DNA of 64,000 nt, taken from contig JAUSBY010000005.1 of assembly GCA_030651765.1 (NCBI GenBank), positions 1-64,000 of the forward strand, in the 5' to 3' direction. The notes beneath the pieces are model-generated. The model did not search any database and had not been told where the DNA came from. It saw only the letters and a program-made list of their open reading frames with translations. The stretch is from Coriobacteriia bacterium. Lineage in GTDB: Bacteria; Actinomycetota; Coriobacteriia; Anaerosomatales; Anaerosomataceae. This document shows, piece after piece, positions 54,598 through 63,623 of this stretch (the first letter of the stretch is position 1; each line of letters begins with the position of its first letter). The position numbers and the translations under genes are program-made.

Positions 54598-55511
54598 CGG
54601 TCGATCCCCGGGTCGAGCACGGTCTCGGCGCGGAGCGCAGACCCCGAGCGCCGGTAGACGCCGATCAGCTTGTCGCCCGCCGTCACCGCGACGCATTCGC
54701 CCTCGGCGACCGGCAGAACCTCGGCCGAAAGGGGCCGACCGTCGCGGGCAGAGGCAGGATCCACCACGGCTGCTGGGAAGCCGAGGAGGGCCACGGGGTC
54801 TGTGAAGAGCGCGGGAAGCCGGCCGGCCGTTCCTGCATCGCTGAGGGCATCGATCGTGTGTGCCGCCGTGACATCCACAGCGCCGATGGCCGTGCGGCGG
54901 AGCGCGCCGAGGTGTGCGACGGTCCCCGCAGCGAGTCCCACGTCGCGCGCGAGCGAGCGGATGTAGGTGCCTTTCGAGACCGAGAACGACACGTCCCACG
55001 CGCGCTCATCGGGATGCACGGCGATGAGGGTGGCTTCGTGTACGACGATGCCTCTGGGCTCGAGATCGGGCTCCTTCCCCGCTCTGGCGAGACGGTGAGC
55101 GGCGACCCCGTCGCGTTTGATGGCCGAGTACGCGGGCGGCATCTGCTGTGCCGGGCCGACGAACGAGGCAAGGACCCCGGCCGCCCGCGTCCGGTCGAAC
55201 AGCGCGCCGTCGACAGGCCGGGTCTCGGTGACCTCGCCGTCGGCATCCAGCGTGTCGGTCGCGGTGCCGAACACGATGCGTGCGTCGTAGCTCTTGTCGT
55301 GGCCAGACAGATAGCGCTCGAGGCGCGTCGCACGCCCGACGAGGACGAGCAGCAGGCCGGTGGCCATGGGGTCGAGCGTTCCCGCGTGGCCGATGCGACG
55401 CTCCCCTGTCGCACGCCTGAGGGTGGCGACGACGTCGTGGCTCGTCGGCCCGGCCGGTTTGTCCACGAGGAGTACGCCAGCGAGGTCCGTGGCGCCTCTG
55501 CGGGCGATCAC
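54594..55511 (-). CDS. truB: tRNA pseudouridine-55 synthase
   Basis: 305 residues. The catalytic Asp is in HAGTLDPMATGLL (~41-53), with LLVDKPAGPTSHDVV near the N-terminus, KSYDARIVFG and KGTYIRSLARDVG, and a C-terminal PUA-like part. It makes pseudouridine 55 in the T loop of tRNAs. GTG start overlapping the nrnA stop by 4 nt. Confidence 0.96.
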   Translation of the reverse strand: MIARRGATDLAGVLLVDKPAGPTSHDVVATLRRATGERRIGHAGTLDPMATGLLLVLVGRATRLERYLSGHDKSYDARIVFGTATDTLDADGEVTETRPVDGALFDRTRAAGVLASFVGPAQQMPPAYSAIKRDGVAAHRLARAGKEPDLEPRGIVVHEATLIAVHPDERAWDVSFSVSKGTYIRSLARDVGLAAGTVAHLGALRRTAIGAVDVTAAHTIDALSDAGTAGRLPALFTDPVALLGFPAAVVDPASARDGRPLSAEVLPVAEGECVAVTAGDKLIGVYRRSGSALRAETVLDPGIDR

Positions 55512-56479
55512 CGTCGGCCCCCCGGAAGGTGGGGCAGCAGCTCGGCGAGCAGGGAGTCGAGGTCGCCGGCGAACGTGAAACCGGCGGCGGCACGGTGCCC
55601 GCCCCCGCCGAACCTGCGCGCGACAGCACCGACATCCGTGTCGGTCTTCGCGCGGAGGCTTCCTTTCACCGTCTCACCGTCGGTCTTCGCGAGCAAGACG
55701 ACGTCGACACCGCGAAGCGCACGTACGTGATCGATGAGGTTCTCGGCCTCTTCGGGCAGCGCTCCGGTGTTCGCGAAGTCCTCGGCGGTGACCCAGGAGT
55801 ACGCGACGAGGCCCTCGTTGACCGGTGTGATGCGCTCGAGAGTGAGGCCGATGAGGCGCTGTGCGGCTGCCGACCGGTTCTCATACGTCGCTACGTACAG
55901 ACCGTTCGGGTCGGCCCCGGCCTCGACCATAGCGGCCGCGGTGCGGAGCGCGTCCGGCGTGGTGTTGGAGTAGCTGAATCGGCCCGTGTCGGTCAGCAGC
56001 GCCGTATAGAGGCACGATGCGATCTCGGCGTCCGCCGTGACGTCCAAGTGAGCCAGAAGCTCCCACACCAGGCAGCCGGTGGCCGCGGCGGCGCTATCGA
56101 AGACGTTCACGCGCCCTTCGGGCACCGCGTCTGGGTGGTGGTCGATCATGACGATTGTGGAGGCCGAGCGCGCGAGACCCTCGGCTGCACCGAGGCGGCG
56201 GATCTCGGGACTGTCAAGAGCCACGAACACAGCTGGCGCAGCGACAGTGGCCGGGTCACGGAAACGGTCGATCCCGGGCAAGAACGCGTAGGTGGCCGGC
56301 ACGGATGAGCCCGACGCGAGCACGACCTCGCACGGGATGCCCGCGTGATCGAGTGCGCGCGCGAGGCCGAGGCACGAGCCGATGGCGTCGCCGTCCGGAT
56401 CCACGTGCGAGCCGATGACGACCGAGCCTGCCGAGCGCAACACCCCGGCGACTGCCCGATGATCGGCGGCGTCGGCCAC
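55508..56479 (-). CDS. nrnA: DHH-DHHA1 phosphoesterase, NrnA-type nanoRNase/pAp phosphatase
   Basis: 323 residues. DHH domain motifs GSHVDPDGDAIGS (~22-34), ALDSPE and the DHHPD signature, then DHHA1 with GGGGHRAAAGF (~292-302). NrnA degrades 2-5-nt RNA and dephosphorylates pAp. The GTG at 56479 (VADAADHRAV) sits 4 nt after the rbfA stop with AGGAG 8 nt upstream; open frame beyond it lies in rbfA. Its place between rbfA and truB is widely conserved. Confidence 0.93.
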   Translation of the reverse strand: MADAADHRAVAGVLRSAGSVVIGSHVDPDGDAIGSCLGLARALDHAGIPCEVVLASGSSVPATYAFLPGIDRFRDPATVAAPAVFVALDSPEIRRLGAAEGLARSASTIVMIDHHPDAVPEGRVNVFDSAAAATGCLVWELLAHLDVTADAEIASCLYTALLTDTGRFSYSNTTPDALRTAAAMVEAGADPNGLYVATYENRSAAAQRLIGLTLERITPVNEGLVAYSWVTAEDFANTGALPEEAENLIDHVRALRGVDVVLLAKTDGETVKGSLRAKTDTDVGAVARRFGGGGHRAAAGFTFAGDLDSLLAELLPHLPGGRR

Positions 56480-56483
56480 CGTG

Positions 56484-56849
56484 CTACTCCTGGTCGTCTG
56501 CGAGACCGGGCGGCACGTCCTTGAGGGCCTCGTAGATCCGCATGCCCTCGTCGACGGACGTGTCCAGGTGGTACCGGAGCTCCGGGATGAAACGCATCTG
56601 GACTCGCCGGGCGAGGCCCGCGCGCAGCCGCTTGTCGGCCGAGCGGAGACCCTCGAGCAAGGCATCGTAGCGCTCCTGGTCACCGTGCGCCGTGACGTAG
56701 ACGTCAGCGACGTGAAGGTCCGCGCTCACCTGGACCGATGTGATCGTCGCGAGTTCGAGCCGGGGGTCCTGGACCTCGGTCAGGAGCACGTCGGCCAGGG
56801 CCTCCCGGACGTTCTCGCCCAGCTTGCGCGTGCGCGGTGTGCTCTTCAC
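56484..56849 (-). CDS. rbfA: 30S ribosome-binding factor A
   Basis: 121 residues, single KH-like domain: RTRKLGENVREALADVLLTEVQDPRL at the start and RRVQMRFIPELRYHLDTSVDEGMRI near the end, both diagnostic. It assists 16S 5'-end maturation, notably in cold. It begins 3 nt after the infB stop. Confidence 0.97.
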   Translation of the reverse strand: MKSTPRTRKLGENVREALADVLLTEVQDPRLELATITSVQVSADLHVADVYVTAHGDQERYDALLEGLRSADKRLRAGLARRVQMRFIPELRYHLDTSVDEGMRIYEALKDVPPGLADDQE

Positions 56850-56852
56850 GGC

Positions 56853-59288
56853 CTACTCCTCCCGTGCGACTTCGACCACACGGTAGGACTCGATGATGTC
56901 GCCGACCTTGATGTCGCTGAAGCCCTCGATGCCGATGCCGCACTCGTAGCCGGCCTTGACCGACTTCACGTCGTCTTTGAAGCGACGCAGCGAGTGGAGC
57001 TTGCCGTCGTGCACGATGGTGCCGTGACGGACGATCCGCACGCGGTCGTCCCGGACGATCTCGCCCTCCTGCACCAGGCATCCGGCGATGGTCCCGATCT
57101 TCGGGACCTTGAACAGTTCGCGCACCTCGACGCGCGCGGTGTCGCGCTCTTCGATGGTCGGAGCGAGCATGCCGATGCGGGCTGCGTTGATCTCTTCGAT
57201 CGCCTGGTAGATGACGCGATACAGGCGCATGTCGACCTTCTCGCGCTCGGCGAGATCGCGCGCCTCGGGAAGCGGACGCACGCCGAAGCCGATGATGATC
57301 GCTTCAGAGGCGGTTGCGAGCATGACGTCGCTCTCGGTGATACCACCCACGCCGGAGTGGATGATGTTGATGTGGACCTCGGTCTGGTCCATCTTGTCCA
57401 GCGTATCGCGCAGGGCCTCGATCGACCCCTGGACGTCGGCCTTGACCACGAGGTTGAGGTCGCGGATCTCGCCTTGCTGGATGCGGGTGAACAGGTCGTC
57501 GAGCGAGACGTGCGATCTACGCTCGTGCTCGAGCAGCCGCTGCCGGAGCGCACGGTCCTCGGCGAGGTCTCGTGCGTCGCGTTCGTCGGCGAACACGCGG
57601 AACTCGTCACCGGCCGAAGGAACGCTCGAGAGGCCGAGCACCTCGACCGGGTCGGCGGGCGACGCCAGGTCCACCGGGGTGCCCTTGGGGTCGACGAGCG
57701 CGCGGACGCGGCCGTGGCTTCGTCCGGCGACGATGGCGTCCCCCGGCGTGAGCGTGCCGCGCTGGACGAGGACGGTGGCTACCGGGCCCCGACCCTTGTC
57801 CAGCTTGGCCTCGATGACGACACCACTTGCGAGGGCGTCGGGGTTGGCCTTGAGTTCGAGCACCTCGGCCTGGAGCAGGATCATCTCGAGAAGGTCCTGG
57901 ATGCCGATGCGCTTCTTGGCCGAGACGTCGACGAAGATGTTGGTGCCGCCCCACGCCTCGGGGACGATCTCGTGCTCGGTCAGCATCTGGCGGACCTGAT
58001 CGGGATTGGCGCCGTCCTTGTCGATCTTGTTGACGGCGACGATGATCGGCACGCCGGCCGCCTTGGCGTGATGGATCGCCTCGACCGTCTGCGGCATGAC
58101 GCCGTCATCGGCTGCGACAACGAGGACCGCGATATCGGTGACTTTGGCGCCGCGTGCGCGCATCGCGGTGAACGCTTCGTGACCGGGTGTGTCGATGAAC
58201 GTGATCTGCTTGCCGTCCTTGTGGACGACGGACGCGCCGATGTGCTGGGTGATGCCGCCGGCTTCGGTCTCGGCCACGCCAGTCTCACGGATGGCGTCGA
58301 GCAGCGACGTCTTGCCGTGGTCGACGTGTCCCATGACGGTGACGACCGGCGGACGGCCCTTGAGTTCCGCGGGATCGTCGTGGAACACGAAGCCCGGCTC
58401 CTCTTCGGGAGAGACGACCTCTATGGTGATGCCGAGGTCTTCGGAAAGGATGTCTATGACGTCGCGGCCCATCGGCTGATTGACGGTGTGTGGCTCGCCG
58501 AGCATAAGGAGCCGCTTGATGACCTCGCCGGGCGTGATGGCCAGGGCGTCCGCGAACTGCGCGACGGTGACGCCGTCGGTAAGCGTGACGGTGTCTCCGG
58601 CGACGACGGGAGGAGCCTCTTCGACCTGGGGATGAGGGTGCACGGCCGCTTCGCGTCGGCCAGACGGCTTCTTGGTCTTCCTCTTACGCTTGTCAGCGTG
58701 GCTCTGGGCCATCTTGGCCGCTTCGGCGATGAGGTTCGTCGGTGCCGCTGCGGGGGCCTGGGTCGCCTCGGCGTCGCGCGCCATCTGACGGTAGCGGTCG
58801 GCTTCTTCCTGCTCGAGGCGAGCCGACTCCTGAGCGAGGAGGGCACTCTCCTCGGCGGCCTTGGCTTCGGCCTCCCGGCGAGTGGCCTCCTCGGCCTCGC
58901 GGCGGGCACGCTCCTCTGCCTCGCGCTGGCGCTCCTCCTCCTCGAGGCGAAGACGCTCGGCATCGACGGCGGCCTGGGCTGCGGCCTCCTCGGCGGCCTT
59001 GGCGGCCTCTTGCGCGACGCGCGCTGCAGCTTCGGACTCGCGGCGGGCGCGCTCCTCCTCCTCGCGCTGGCGCTCCTCCTCCTCGAGGCGGAGACGCTCG
59101 GTCTCGAGCTCGGACTGCCGCTCCTCGATGACCGACGCGAGGTCCTTGCGGATCTTGTCGACGTACGCCTCAACCAGCGTCGACGCGTGGTTGCGGGCAG
59201 GGATCTTCAGCCGGGCAAGATGCTCGAGGAGCTCTTTCGAGGACATCCCGAACTCTTTAGCAAGCTCATGTACGCGCATAGCAGGCAT
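56853..59288 (-). CDS. infB: Translation initiation factor IF-2
   Basis: 811 residues. N-terminal IF2 domain ([21 protein letters not shown]), a charged helical linker (~45-215) with duplicated Glu/Arg repeats, a second small domain (~225-300), then the G domain (~315-480): [27 protein letters not shown]. Domains II-IV follow to the C-terminus. It positions initiator tRNA. Two ATGs three codons apart (59288 and 59279) are possible starts. Flanked by ylxR and rbfA as in most bacteria. Confidence 0.97.
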   Translation of the reverse strand: MPAMRVHELAKEFGMSSKELLEHLARLKIPARNHASTLVEAYVDKIRKDLASVIEERQSELETERLRLEEEERQREEEERARRESEAAARVAQEAAKAAEEAAAQAAVDAERLRLEEEERQREAEERARREAEEATRREAEAKAAEESALLAQESARLEQEEADRYRQMARDAEATQAPAAAPTNLIAEAAKMAQSHADKRKRKTKKPSGRREAAVHPHPQVEEAPPVVAGDTVTLTDGVTVAQFADALAITPGEVIKRLLMLGEPHTVNQPMGRDVIDILSEDLGITIEVVSPEEEPGFVFHDDPAELKGRPPVVTVMGHVDHGKTSLLDAIRETGVAETEAGGITQHIGASVVHKDGKQITFIDTPGHEAFTAMRARGAKVTDIAVLVVAADDGVMPQTVEAIHHAKAAGVPIIVAVNKIDKDGANPDQVRQMLTEHEIVPEAWGGTNIFVDVSAKKRIGIQDLLEMILLQAEVLELKANPDALASGVVIEAKLDKGRGPVATVLVQRGTLTPGDAIVAGRSHGRVRALVDPKGTPVDLASPADPVEVLGLSSVPSAGDEFRVFADERDARDLAEDRALRQRLLEHERRSHVSLDDLFTRIQQGEIRDLNLVVKADVQGSIEALRDTLDKMDQTEVHINIIHSGVGGITESDVMLATASEAIIIGFGVRPLPEARDLAEREKVDMRLYRVIYQAIEEINAARIGMLAPTIEERDTARVEVRELFKVPKIGTIAGCLVQEGEIVRDDRVRIVRHGTIVHDGKLHSLRRFKDDVKSVKAGYECGIGIEGFSDIKVGDIIESYRVVEVAREE
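58897..59101. repeat. 64-nt in-frame direct repeat in infB
   Basis: Positions 58897-58960 and 59038-59101 match at 60 of 64 positions and lie 141 nt (47 codons) apart in frame. They encode two copies of the linker segment [13 protein letters not shown] followed by (A/E)EERARRE. The duplication is confined to the non-conserved linker. Confidence 0.85.
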
Positions 59289-59294
59289 TGCGTG

Positions 59295-59597
59295 TCACCG
59301 TCCAAGTCGCGAGGACTCGCGATCCGTTTCGATCGCGGCCTCGAATTCGTTCCGCAGTCGCTCCACATCTTCTTCGGCCAGACTCGCACGGAGCGCCGGT
59401 GCGAGTCGCCGTCGGGCGATCGCCGCCTCGAAGCAGGCGGACTGGGCACAGAGGTACGCTCCTCTTCCGGGAGCCTTGCCGCTGGGATCCACGTGCGTGT
59501 AGCCGTCCGCGTCTCTGACGATGCGCACGAGCGCACGCTTGTCGGTCTCGCGGCCGCAGGCGACACAGGTTCTCAGCGGCGTCTTCCGTGCCTTCAT
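59295..59597 (-). CDS. ylxR: YlxR family RNA-binding protein
   Basis: 100 residues, DUF448/YlxR: RTCVACGRETDKRALVRIVR near the N-terminus, GRGAYLCAQSACFEAAI in the middle. Always located between nusA and infB; in recent work on relatives it modulates RNase P. ATG at 59597, 4 nt after the nusA stop. Confidence 0.93.
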   Translation of the reverse strand: MKARKTPLRTCVACGRETDKRALVRIVRDADGYTHVDPSGKAPGRGAYLCAQSACFEAAIARRRLAPALRASLAEEDVERLRNEFEAAIETDRESSRLGR

Positions 59598-59601
59598 ACG
59601 G

Positions 59602-60738
59602 CTACTCAGCGGCCTCCTTCTCGTGAACACCGCAGTAGCGGCTCCCCGGCCGGGCCTGATTGCGGCACCGGATGCCGGAACTCGTGACGGCTACGCAGCG
59701 CCCGTCACCATCATCGGCCTCGCCCTCGGCACCCACGATCGCGGGTGCGAGGCCAGCGGCGTGAGCCTGACCCATGCTCTTGATGTCGATGCGCCAGCCC
59801 GTGAGCTTGGCGGCGAGTCGGGCGTTCTGGCCCTCCTTGCCGATAGCGAGCGAGAGCTGATCGTCGGGGACGATGACCGTCGCGGTGTGATCGTCATCGG
59901 AGACCATGACGCGGGACACCTTGGCCGGTGAGAGCGCGTTGCCGACGAAGGTCGCCGGGTCCTCCGACCACGGGATGACGTCGATGCGCTCGCCACGGAG
60001 CTCGGCCACGACCATGCGGACGCGGCTGCCCTTCGGGCCGACACACGCGCCGACGGGATCGAGCCCGGGCTCGCGTGAGGAGACGGCGATCTTGGAGCGC
60101 AGACCCGGCTCGCGCGCGACGCTCTTGATCTCGACGATGCCGTCGTAGATCTCGGGCACCTCGAGTTCGAAGAGCCGCTTGAGCAGGTTGGGGTGTGTGC
60201 GCGACACCACGATAGACGGCTCGTTGGACGTCTTGCGCACGTCGATGATGAGCGCCTTGAGACGCTGGTTGTGCTCGTAGCGCTCGTTTCCGGGCTGCTC
60301 GGCCGAGGGCAGGAGCGCCTCGACGCCTTCGCGGATCTTGACGAGCGTGTAGCGCGAGTCGGACTGCTGGACGGTACCGGTGATGCTGTCGCCGATGCGG
60401 TCCGCGTACTCCTCGAAGATCTGCTCGCGCTCGGCCTCGCGGATCGACTGTGTGATGACCTGCTTGGCAGCCTGCGCCGCGAAGCGGGAGATGTCAGAGG
60501 GCGTGACGTCCTTGGCCTCGAGGACAGGCTCCTCCTCGGTGCCACCGACCGGCACGAGCTCGTACACGTAGATGCGGCCGCTCTCGCGGTCGATCGTCAC
60601 CGTGCAGTCGTTCTCGGTGTCGAGCATGCGCTTGTACGTGAGCGCGAGCTGCTGCTCGAGACGCTCGAGCATGTCGTATTCGTCGATGTTCTTCTCACGC
60701 GCGAGCTCGCGCAGTGCATCCATCAGGTCGGAGCTCAT
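59602..60738 (-). CDS. nusA: Transcription termination/antitermination protein NusA, with C-terminal Cys/His extension
   Basis: 378 residues. N-terminal RNA polymerase-binding domain (~1-125), S1 (~133-200), KH1 and KH2 (~205-340, CVGPKGSRVRMVV, AIGKEGQNARLAAKL). After KH2 (~345-378) there is an unusual C-x9-C-x10-C-x2-H tail (CVAVTSSGIRC ... YCGVH) resembling small zinc-knuckle motifs of many uncharacterised proteins; standard NusA of this group ends shortly after KH2 or in an acidic tail. ATG overlaps the rimP stop (ATGA). Confidence 0.96.
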   Translation of the reverse strand: MSSDLMDALRELAREKNIDEYDMLERLEQQLALTYKRMLDTENDCTVTIDRESGRIYVYELVPVGGTEEEPVLEAKDVTPSDISRFAAQAAKQVITQSIREAEREQIFEEYADRIGDSITGTVQQSDSRYTLVKIREGVEALLPSAEQPGNERYEHNQRLKALIIDVRKTSNEPSIVVSRTHPNLLKRLFELEVPEIYDGIVEIKSVAREPGLRSKIAVSSREPGLDPVGACVGPKGSRVRMVVAELRGERIDVIPWSEDPATFVGNALSPAKVSRVMVSDDDHTATVIVPDDQLSLAIGKEGQNARLAAKLTGWRIDIKSMGQAHAAGLAPAIVGAEGEADDGDGRCVAVTSSGIRCRNQARPGSRYCGVHEKEAAE

Positions 60739-61229
60739 ATGAGGTCTCCCGTTCCTCTCACTACACTCTCATCGAACTCGGGCTTCAGCCGCGCACGCTC
60801 GATTGCGTCCAGCGGCACGCGGAGTTCCTGTCCGTCGATCACGATTACGACATCGTCGTTCTCCAGGCCGGCAAGCTCACCGGTGAATCGCGAACGGCCG
60901 CCGAGCGGGCGGCTCGTGTGGAGCATGGCGCGTTGCCCGTTGAAACGCTCGAAGTCCCGCCTGGTCCGCAAGATGCGATCGAGGCCGGGTGAGGAGACCT
61001 CAAGGGTGTACGGACCTGAGAGCGACCGCATGCCATCGAGGGCCTCTGCCACCCAGCTGTTGGCCCGGGCGACCGTCTCGATGTCGATGCCGCCCTCACG
61101 GTCGAGGTAGACGCGCACCACCATCGAGCGATGACCGCCGACGACCTCCACGGCCACCAGATCGAGTCCGTGCTCTGCTGCGAGAGGCTCGAGGTGAGCG
61201 GTCAGTTCATCGGTCAGTGCGGTGCTCAT
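60735..61229 (-). CDS. rimP: Ribosome maturation factor RimP
   Basis: 164 residues, two-domain RimP: LEPLAAEHGLDLVAVEVV, then GIDIETVARANSWVAEALD, LEVSSPGLDRIL and the C-terminal Sm-like domain with FTGELAGLENDDVV. It assists 30S assembly. The ATG at 61229 has AAGGAGG 6 nt upstream, the strongest ribosome site of the window. First gene of the nusA-infB operon. Confidence 0.95.
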   Translation of the reverse strand: MSTALTDELTAHLEPLAAEHGLDLVAVEVVGGHRSMVVRVYLDREGGIDIETVARANSWVAEALDGMRSLSGPYTLEVSSPGLDRILRTRRDFERFNGQRAMLHTSRPLGGRSRFTGELAGLENDDVVIVIDGQELRVPLDAIERARLKPEFDESVVRGTGDLI

Positions 61230-61244
61230 TCGAACCTCCTTCCA

Positions 61245-61275
61245 GAACAAAAGAAGCGGGGGTAAGCCCACTTCT
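61245..61275 (-). terminator. Intrinsic terminator in the rimP-nusA leader
   Basis: AGAAGCGGG (61252-61260) pairs with CCCACTTCT (61267-61275), one wobble, 6-nt loop, followed on the minus strand by TTTTGTTC. It lies between the operon promoter and the rimP ribosome site, so operon transcripts must read through it. It can also end proS transcripts. Confidence 0.75.
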
Positions 61276-61301
61276 CACGGGACGTTTGTTCGTTCGGGCA
61301 G

Positions 61302-61329
61302 ATTGTAGCACAGCGCCTGGGTCGGTCAA
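61302..61329 (-). promoter_or_regulatory. Promoter of the rimP-nusA-infB operon
   Basis: TTGACC (61329-61324) and TACAAT (61307-61302) on the minus strand with a 16-nt spacer and an extended TG-n element. One of the best promoters in the window; start near 61295, about 66 nt upstream of rimP. Confidence 0.75.
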
Positions 61330-61367
61330 AGGCGCCGAGGGGGGTCGAAAGGCGGCGCGGCCGAGGC

Positions 61368-63089
61368 CTAACGGTAGCGTTCCCGCTCGTCGGCGACACG
61401 CGCCGCGACCAGGGCGACTGCCTCGTCCACCGGCACGGTACTCCGCTCTCCTGTCGCGCGGTCCTTGAGTTCTACGACCCCGTCTGCGAGCCCTCGCTTT
61501 CCGACGATGATCTGGAGCGGCCAGCCGATGAGATCGGCGTCGGCGAACTTGACGCCGGCTCGCTCGTCGCGGTCGTCGAGCACCACCTCTACTCCGGCCT
61601 CGGCGAGTCCCTCCCACAGCCGCTCGGCCGTGGGGTAGACGAGGTCGTCGCCGACCTGCAGCGGGATGACCGCGACTTCGAGCGGAGCGATGCTCATCGG
61701 CCATGCGACGCCGTCGTCGTCGTGATGCTGCTCGATGACGGCGGCGAGCGAGCGGGTGATGCCCACGCCGTAGCAGCCCATGATGAACGGATGTTCCGCG
61801 CCCGACTCGTCCGTGAACGTCGCTCCCATGGTCTCGGAGTACTTGGTGCCGAGCTGGAAGACCTGCGAGACCTCGATGCCGCGTGCCGAGGAGAGCTTGC
61901 CACCGCATTCGGGGCAGCCGTCGCCCGGCTCGGCGACGATCAGGTCGGCCCATAGGTCGACCGCGAAGTCGCGCCCGGGCTCGGCGCCGGTGAGATGGTA
62001 GCCGTCCTGGTTGGCGCCGACGATCCACGCGTGCGAGCCCTCCAGCGAGCGGTCCGCGAGCACGAGGGTTCCCTCGGGTGCGCCGACCGGGCCGAGCGAG
62101 CCCCGCGGGATGCCGAGCGAGCCGAACTCCTCCTCCTGGAGGAGGTTGAGACCGCCGGAAGCGCGGTCGGCCTTGAGGGGGTTGAGCTCGCGGTCACCGG
62201 GAACGCAGAGATAGACGAGACGGCCATCGGCTGATCGGCCGGCCATCGTCTTGACGGTCGCAGCTGGCTCGACGCCAAAGAACGCGGCCACCTCGGCGAT
62301 GGTGTGCGCGTCCGGCGTGGAAACCTTCTCGAGGGCGGCGGGCTCTCCCCCGCCCCGGCGCACGACTGTCTCGGCCACCTCGACGTTGGCTGCCCACCCG
62401 CACCCGCAGTACACGAGGGCGGCCTCCCCGCTGTCGGCGAGCGCCATGAACTCCGTGGTGACGGATCCGCCGATCTGGCCGGAGTCGGCCACGACCGGAC
62501 GCCAGGCCAGGCCCAGACGGTCGCAGATGCGGCCGTACGCGCCAGCCATGGCGTCGTAGTGCTCCTGGAGTGACTCCTGAGTGTCGTGGAAGGAGTACGC
62601 GTCTTTCATGATGAACTCGCGTCCGCGCAACAGCCCGAAACGCGGACGCATCTCGTCGCGGAACTTCGTGTGGATCTGATAGAGCGAAACAGGCAGCTCG
62701 CGGTACGAACGGAGCTCGTCGCGAACGGTCGCCGTGATGATCTCCTCGTGCGTCGGGCCGAGACAGAACTCTCGTCCCTGCCGGTCGGTGAGGCGCGCGA
62801 GCTCGGGTCCGTAGACGTCCCAGCGGCCGGACTCCCGCCACAACTCGGCCGGTTGCACGACAGGCATCAGCACCTCCTGGCTGCCGATGGCGTCCATCTC
62901 CTCGCGTACGATCTGCTCCACCTTGCGCACCGAGCGGTAGCCGAGCGGCAGGAAGGTGTAGATGCCCGCGGCTGCCTTGCGCATCAGACCGGCGCGGAGC
63001 ATGAGCCGATGTGAGGCGATCTCGGCCTCGGCAGGTTCCTCCTTGAGTGTGGGGGTGTACAGCGAGGTCATCTTGAGCGCGACCGTCAT
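61368..63089 (-). CDS. proS: Prolyl-tRNA synthetase, bacterial type
   Basis: 573 residues. Class II motifs: RLMLRAGLMRKAAAGIYTFLPLG (motif 1 region), FRDEMRPRFGLLRGREFIMKDAYSF (motif 2) and GCYGVGITRSLAAVIEQHHDDDG (motif 3). The bacterial-type editing insertion (~225-380) is present, with KTMAGRSADGRLVYLCVPG. It charges tRNA-Pro. ATG start; promoter of the next operon begins after its stop. Confidence 0.97.
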   Translation of the reverse strand: MTVALKMTSLYTPTLKEEPAEAEIASHRLMLRAGLMRKAAAGIYTFLPLGYRSVRKVEQIVREEMDAIGSQEVLMPVVQPAELWRESGRWDVYGPELARLTDRQGREFCLGPTHEEIITATVRDELRSYRELPVSLYQIHTKFRDEMRPRFGLLRGREFIMKDAYSFHDTQESLQEHYDAMAGAYGRICDRLGLAWRPVVADSGQIGGSVTTEFMALADSGEAALVYCGCGWAANVEVAETVVRRGGGEPAALEKVSTPDAHTIAEVAAFFGVEPAATVKTMAGRSADGRLVYLCVPGDRELNPLKADRASGGLNLLQEEEFGSLGIPRGSLGPVGAPEGTLVLADRSLEGSHAWIVGANQDGYHLTGAEPGRDFAVDLWADLIVAEPGDGCPECGGKLSSARGIEVSQVFQLGTKYSETMGATFTDESGAEHPFIMGCYGVGITRSLAAVIEQHHDDDGVAWPMSIAPLEVAVIPLQVGDDLVYPTAERLWEGLAEAGVEVVLDDRDERAGVKFADADLIGWPLQIIVGKRGLADGVVELKDRATGERSTVPVDEAVALVAARVADERERYR

Positions 63090-63148
63090 GGTTCTCCCTG
63101 GTTGGTGGCGTGCACGGGCGTGGTTGCGGCGATGTGCGGCTGGTGACG

Positions 63149-63541
63149 CTAGCCGACACCGGTGTCGTGCGGGTGGAGGGTCGGCGCGAGCGTGTCGTCG
63201 CCGGTCGCCAGCGTCATCAGGAGACGGGCGACGAGGTCGTGGACGATGATCGTGTCGCTGTTGCCCTGCGCGCGGAACGCCTGCTTGAGCGAGGGTTTGA
63301 CCGATCGGTCACCGCTCACCTCGATGATCAGGTCGATCTCATCGGCCTTGGCGGCAAGCACGTCGGCGTCGGGCGTGAAGAAGATGCCGCGTTCTCTCGC
63401 GATGACCGCGCCGGGACTGTCCTCGTCGCGGTCTGCGACGCCGACGACCTGCAGGTACGGTAGCGCAAGGAGCGCTTCGAGCAGCGGGCCTCCCGTGCGT
63501 CCCCCACCAACGATTGCGACCGAGATGATGTCGTCGGCCAT
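63149..63541 (-). CDS. Stand-alone NAD(P)-binding Rossmann-fold protein
   Basis: 130 residues. IISVAIVGGGRTGGPLLEALLALPYLQVVGVADRD (~4-38) is a clear GxGxxG dinucleotide-binding start, resembling the N-terminal half of homoserine dehydrogenase-type and semialdehyde dehydrogenase-type enzymes. The protein ends right after the Rossmann domain, with no catalytic domain, so it is either a regulatory or partner domain. The ATG at 63541 has AAGGAGG 6 nt upstream. It lies between ispG and proS; function not assigned. Confidence 0.75.
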   Translation of the reverse strand: MADDIISVAIVGGGRTGGPLLEALLALPYLQVVGVADRDEDSPGAVIARERGIFFTPDADVLAAKADEIDLIIEVSGDRSVKPSLKQAFRAQGNSDTIIVHDLVARLLMTLATGDDTLAPTLHPHDTGVG

Positions 63542-63623
63542 GGTTGCCTCCTTCGATGCGCGGACGATGCGACCTCTCGGGAGAGGATACCGTAGCGCGC
63601 CTGCCACGACCACGGCCGATCCG

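Noticed and set aside
56481-59687. A 1,068-codon open frame on the + strand
   Set aside because: It lies antisense to rbfA, infB and ylxR, all unmistakable genes, and its composition (Asp, Val, His, Arg, Leu runs) is that of an antisense frame in GC-rich DNA.
61368-61377. A further GCCTAAC-type attC box near the proS stop
   Set aside because: It coincides with the proS stop codon context and has no partner box or hairpin around it.
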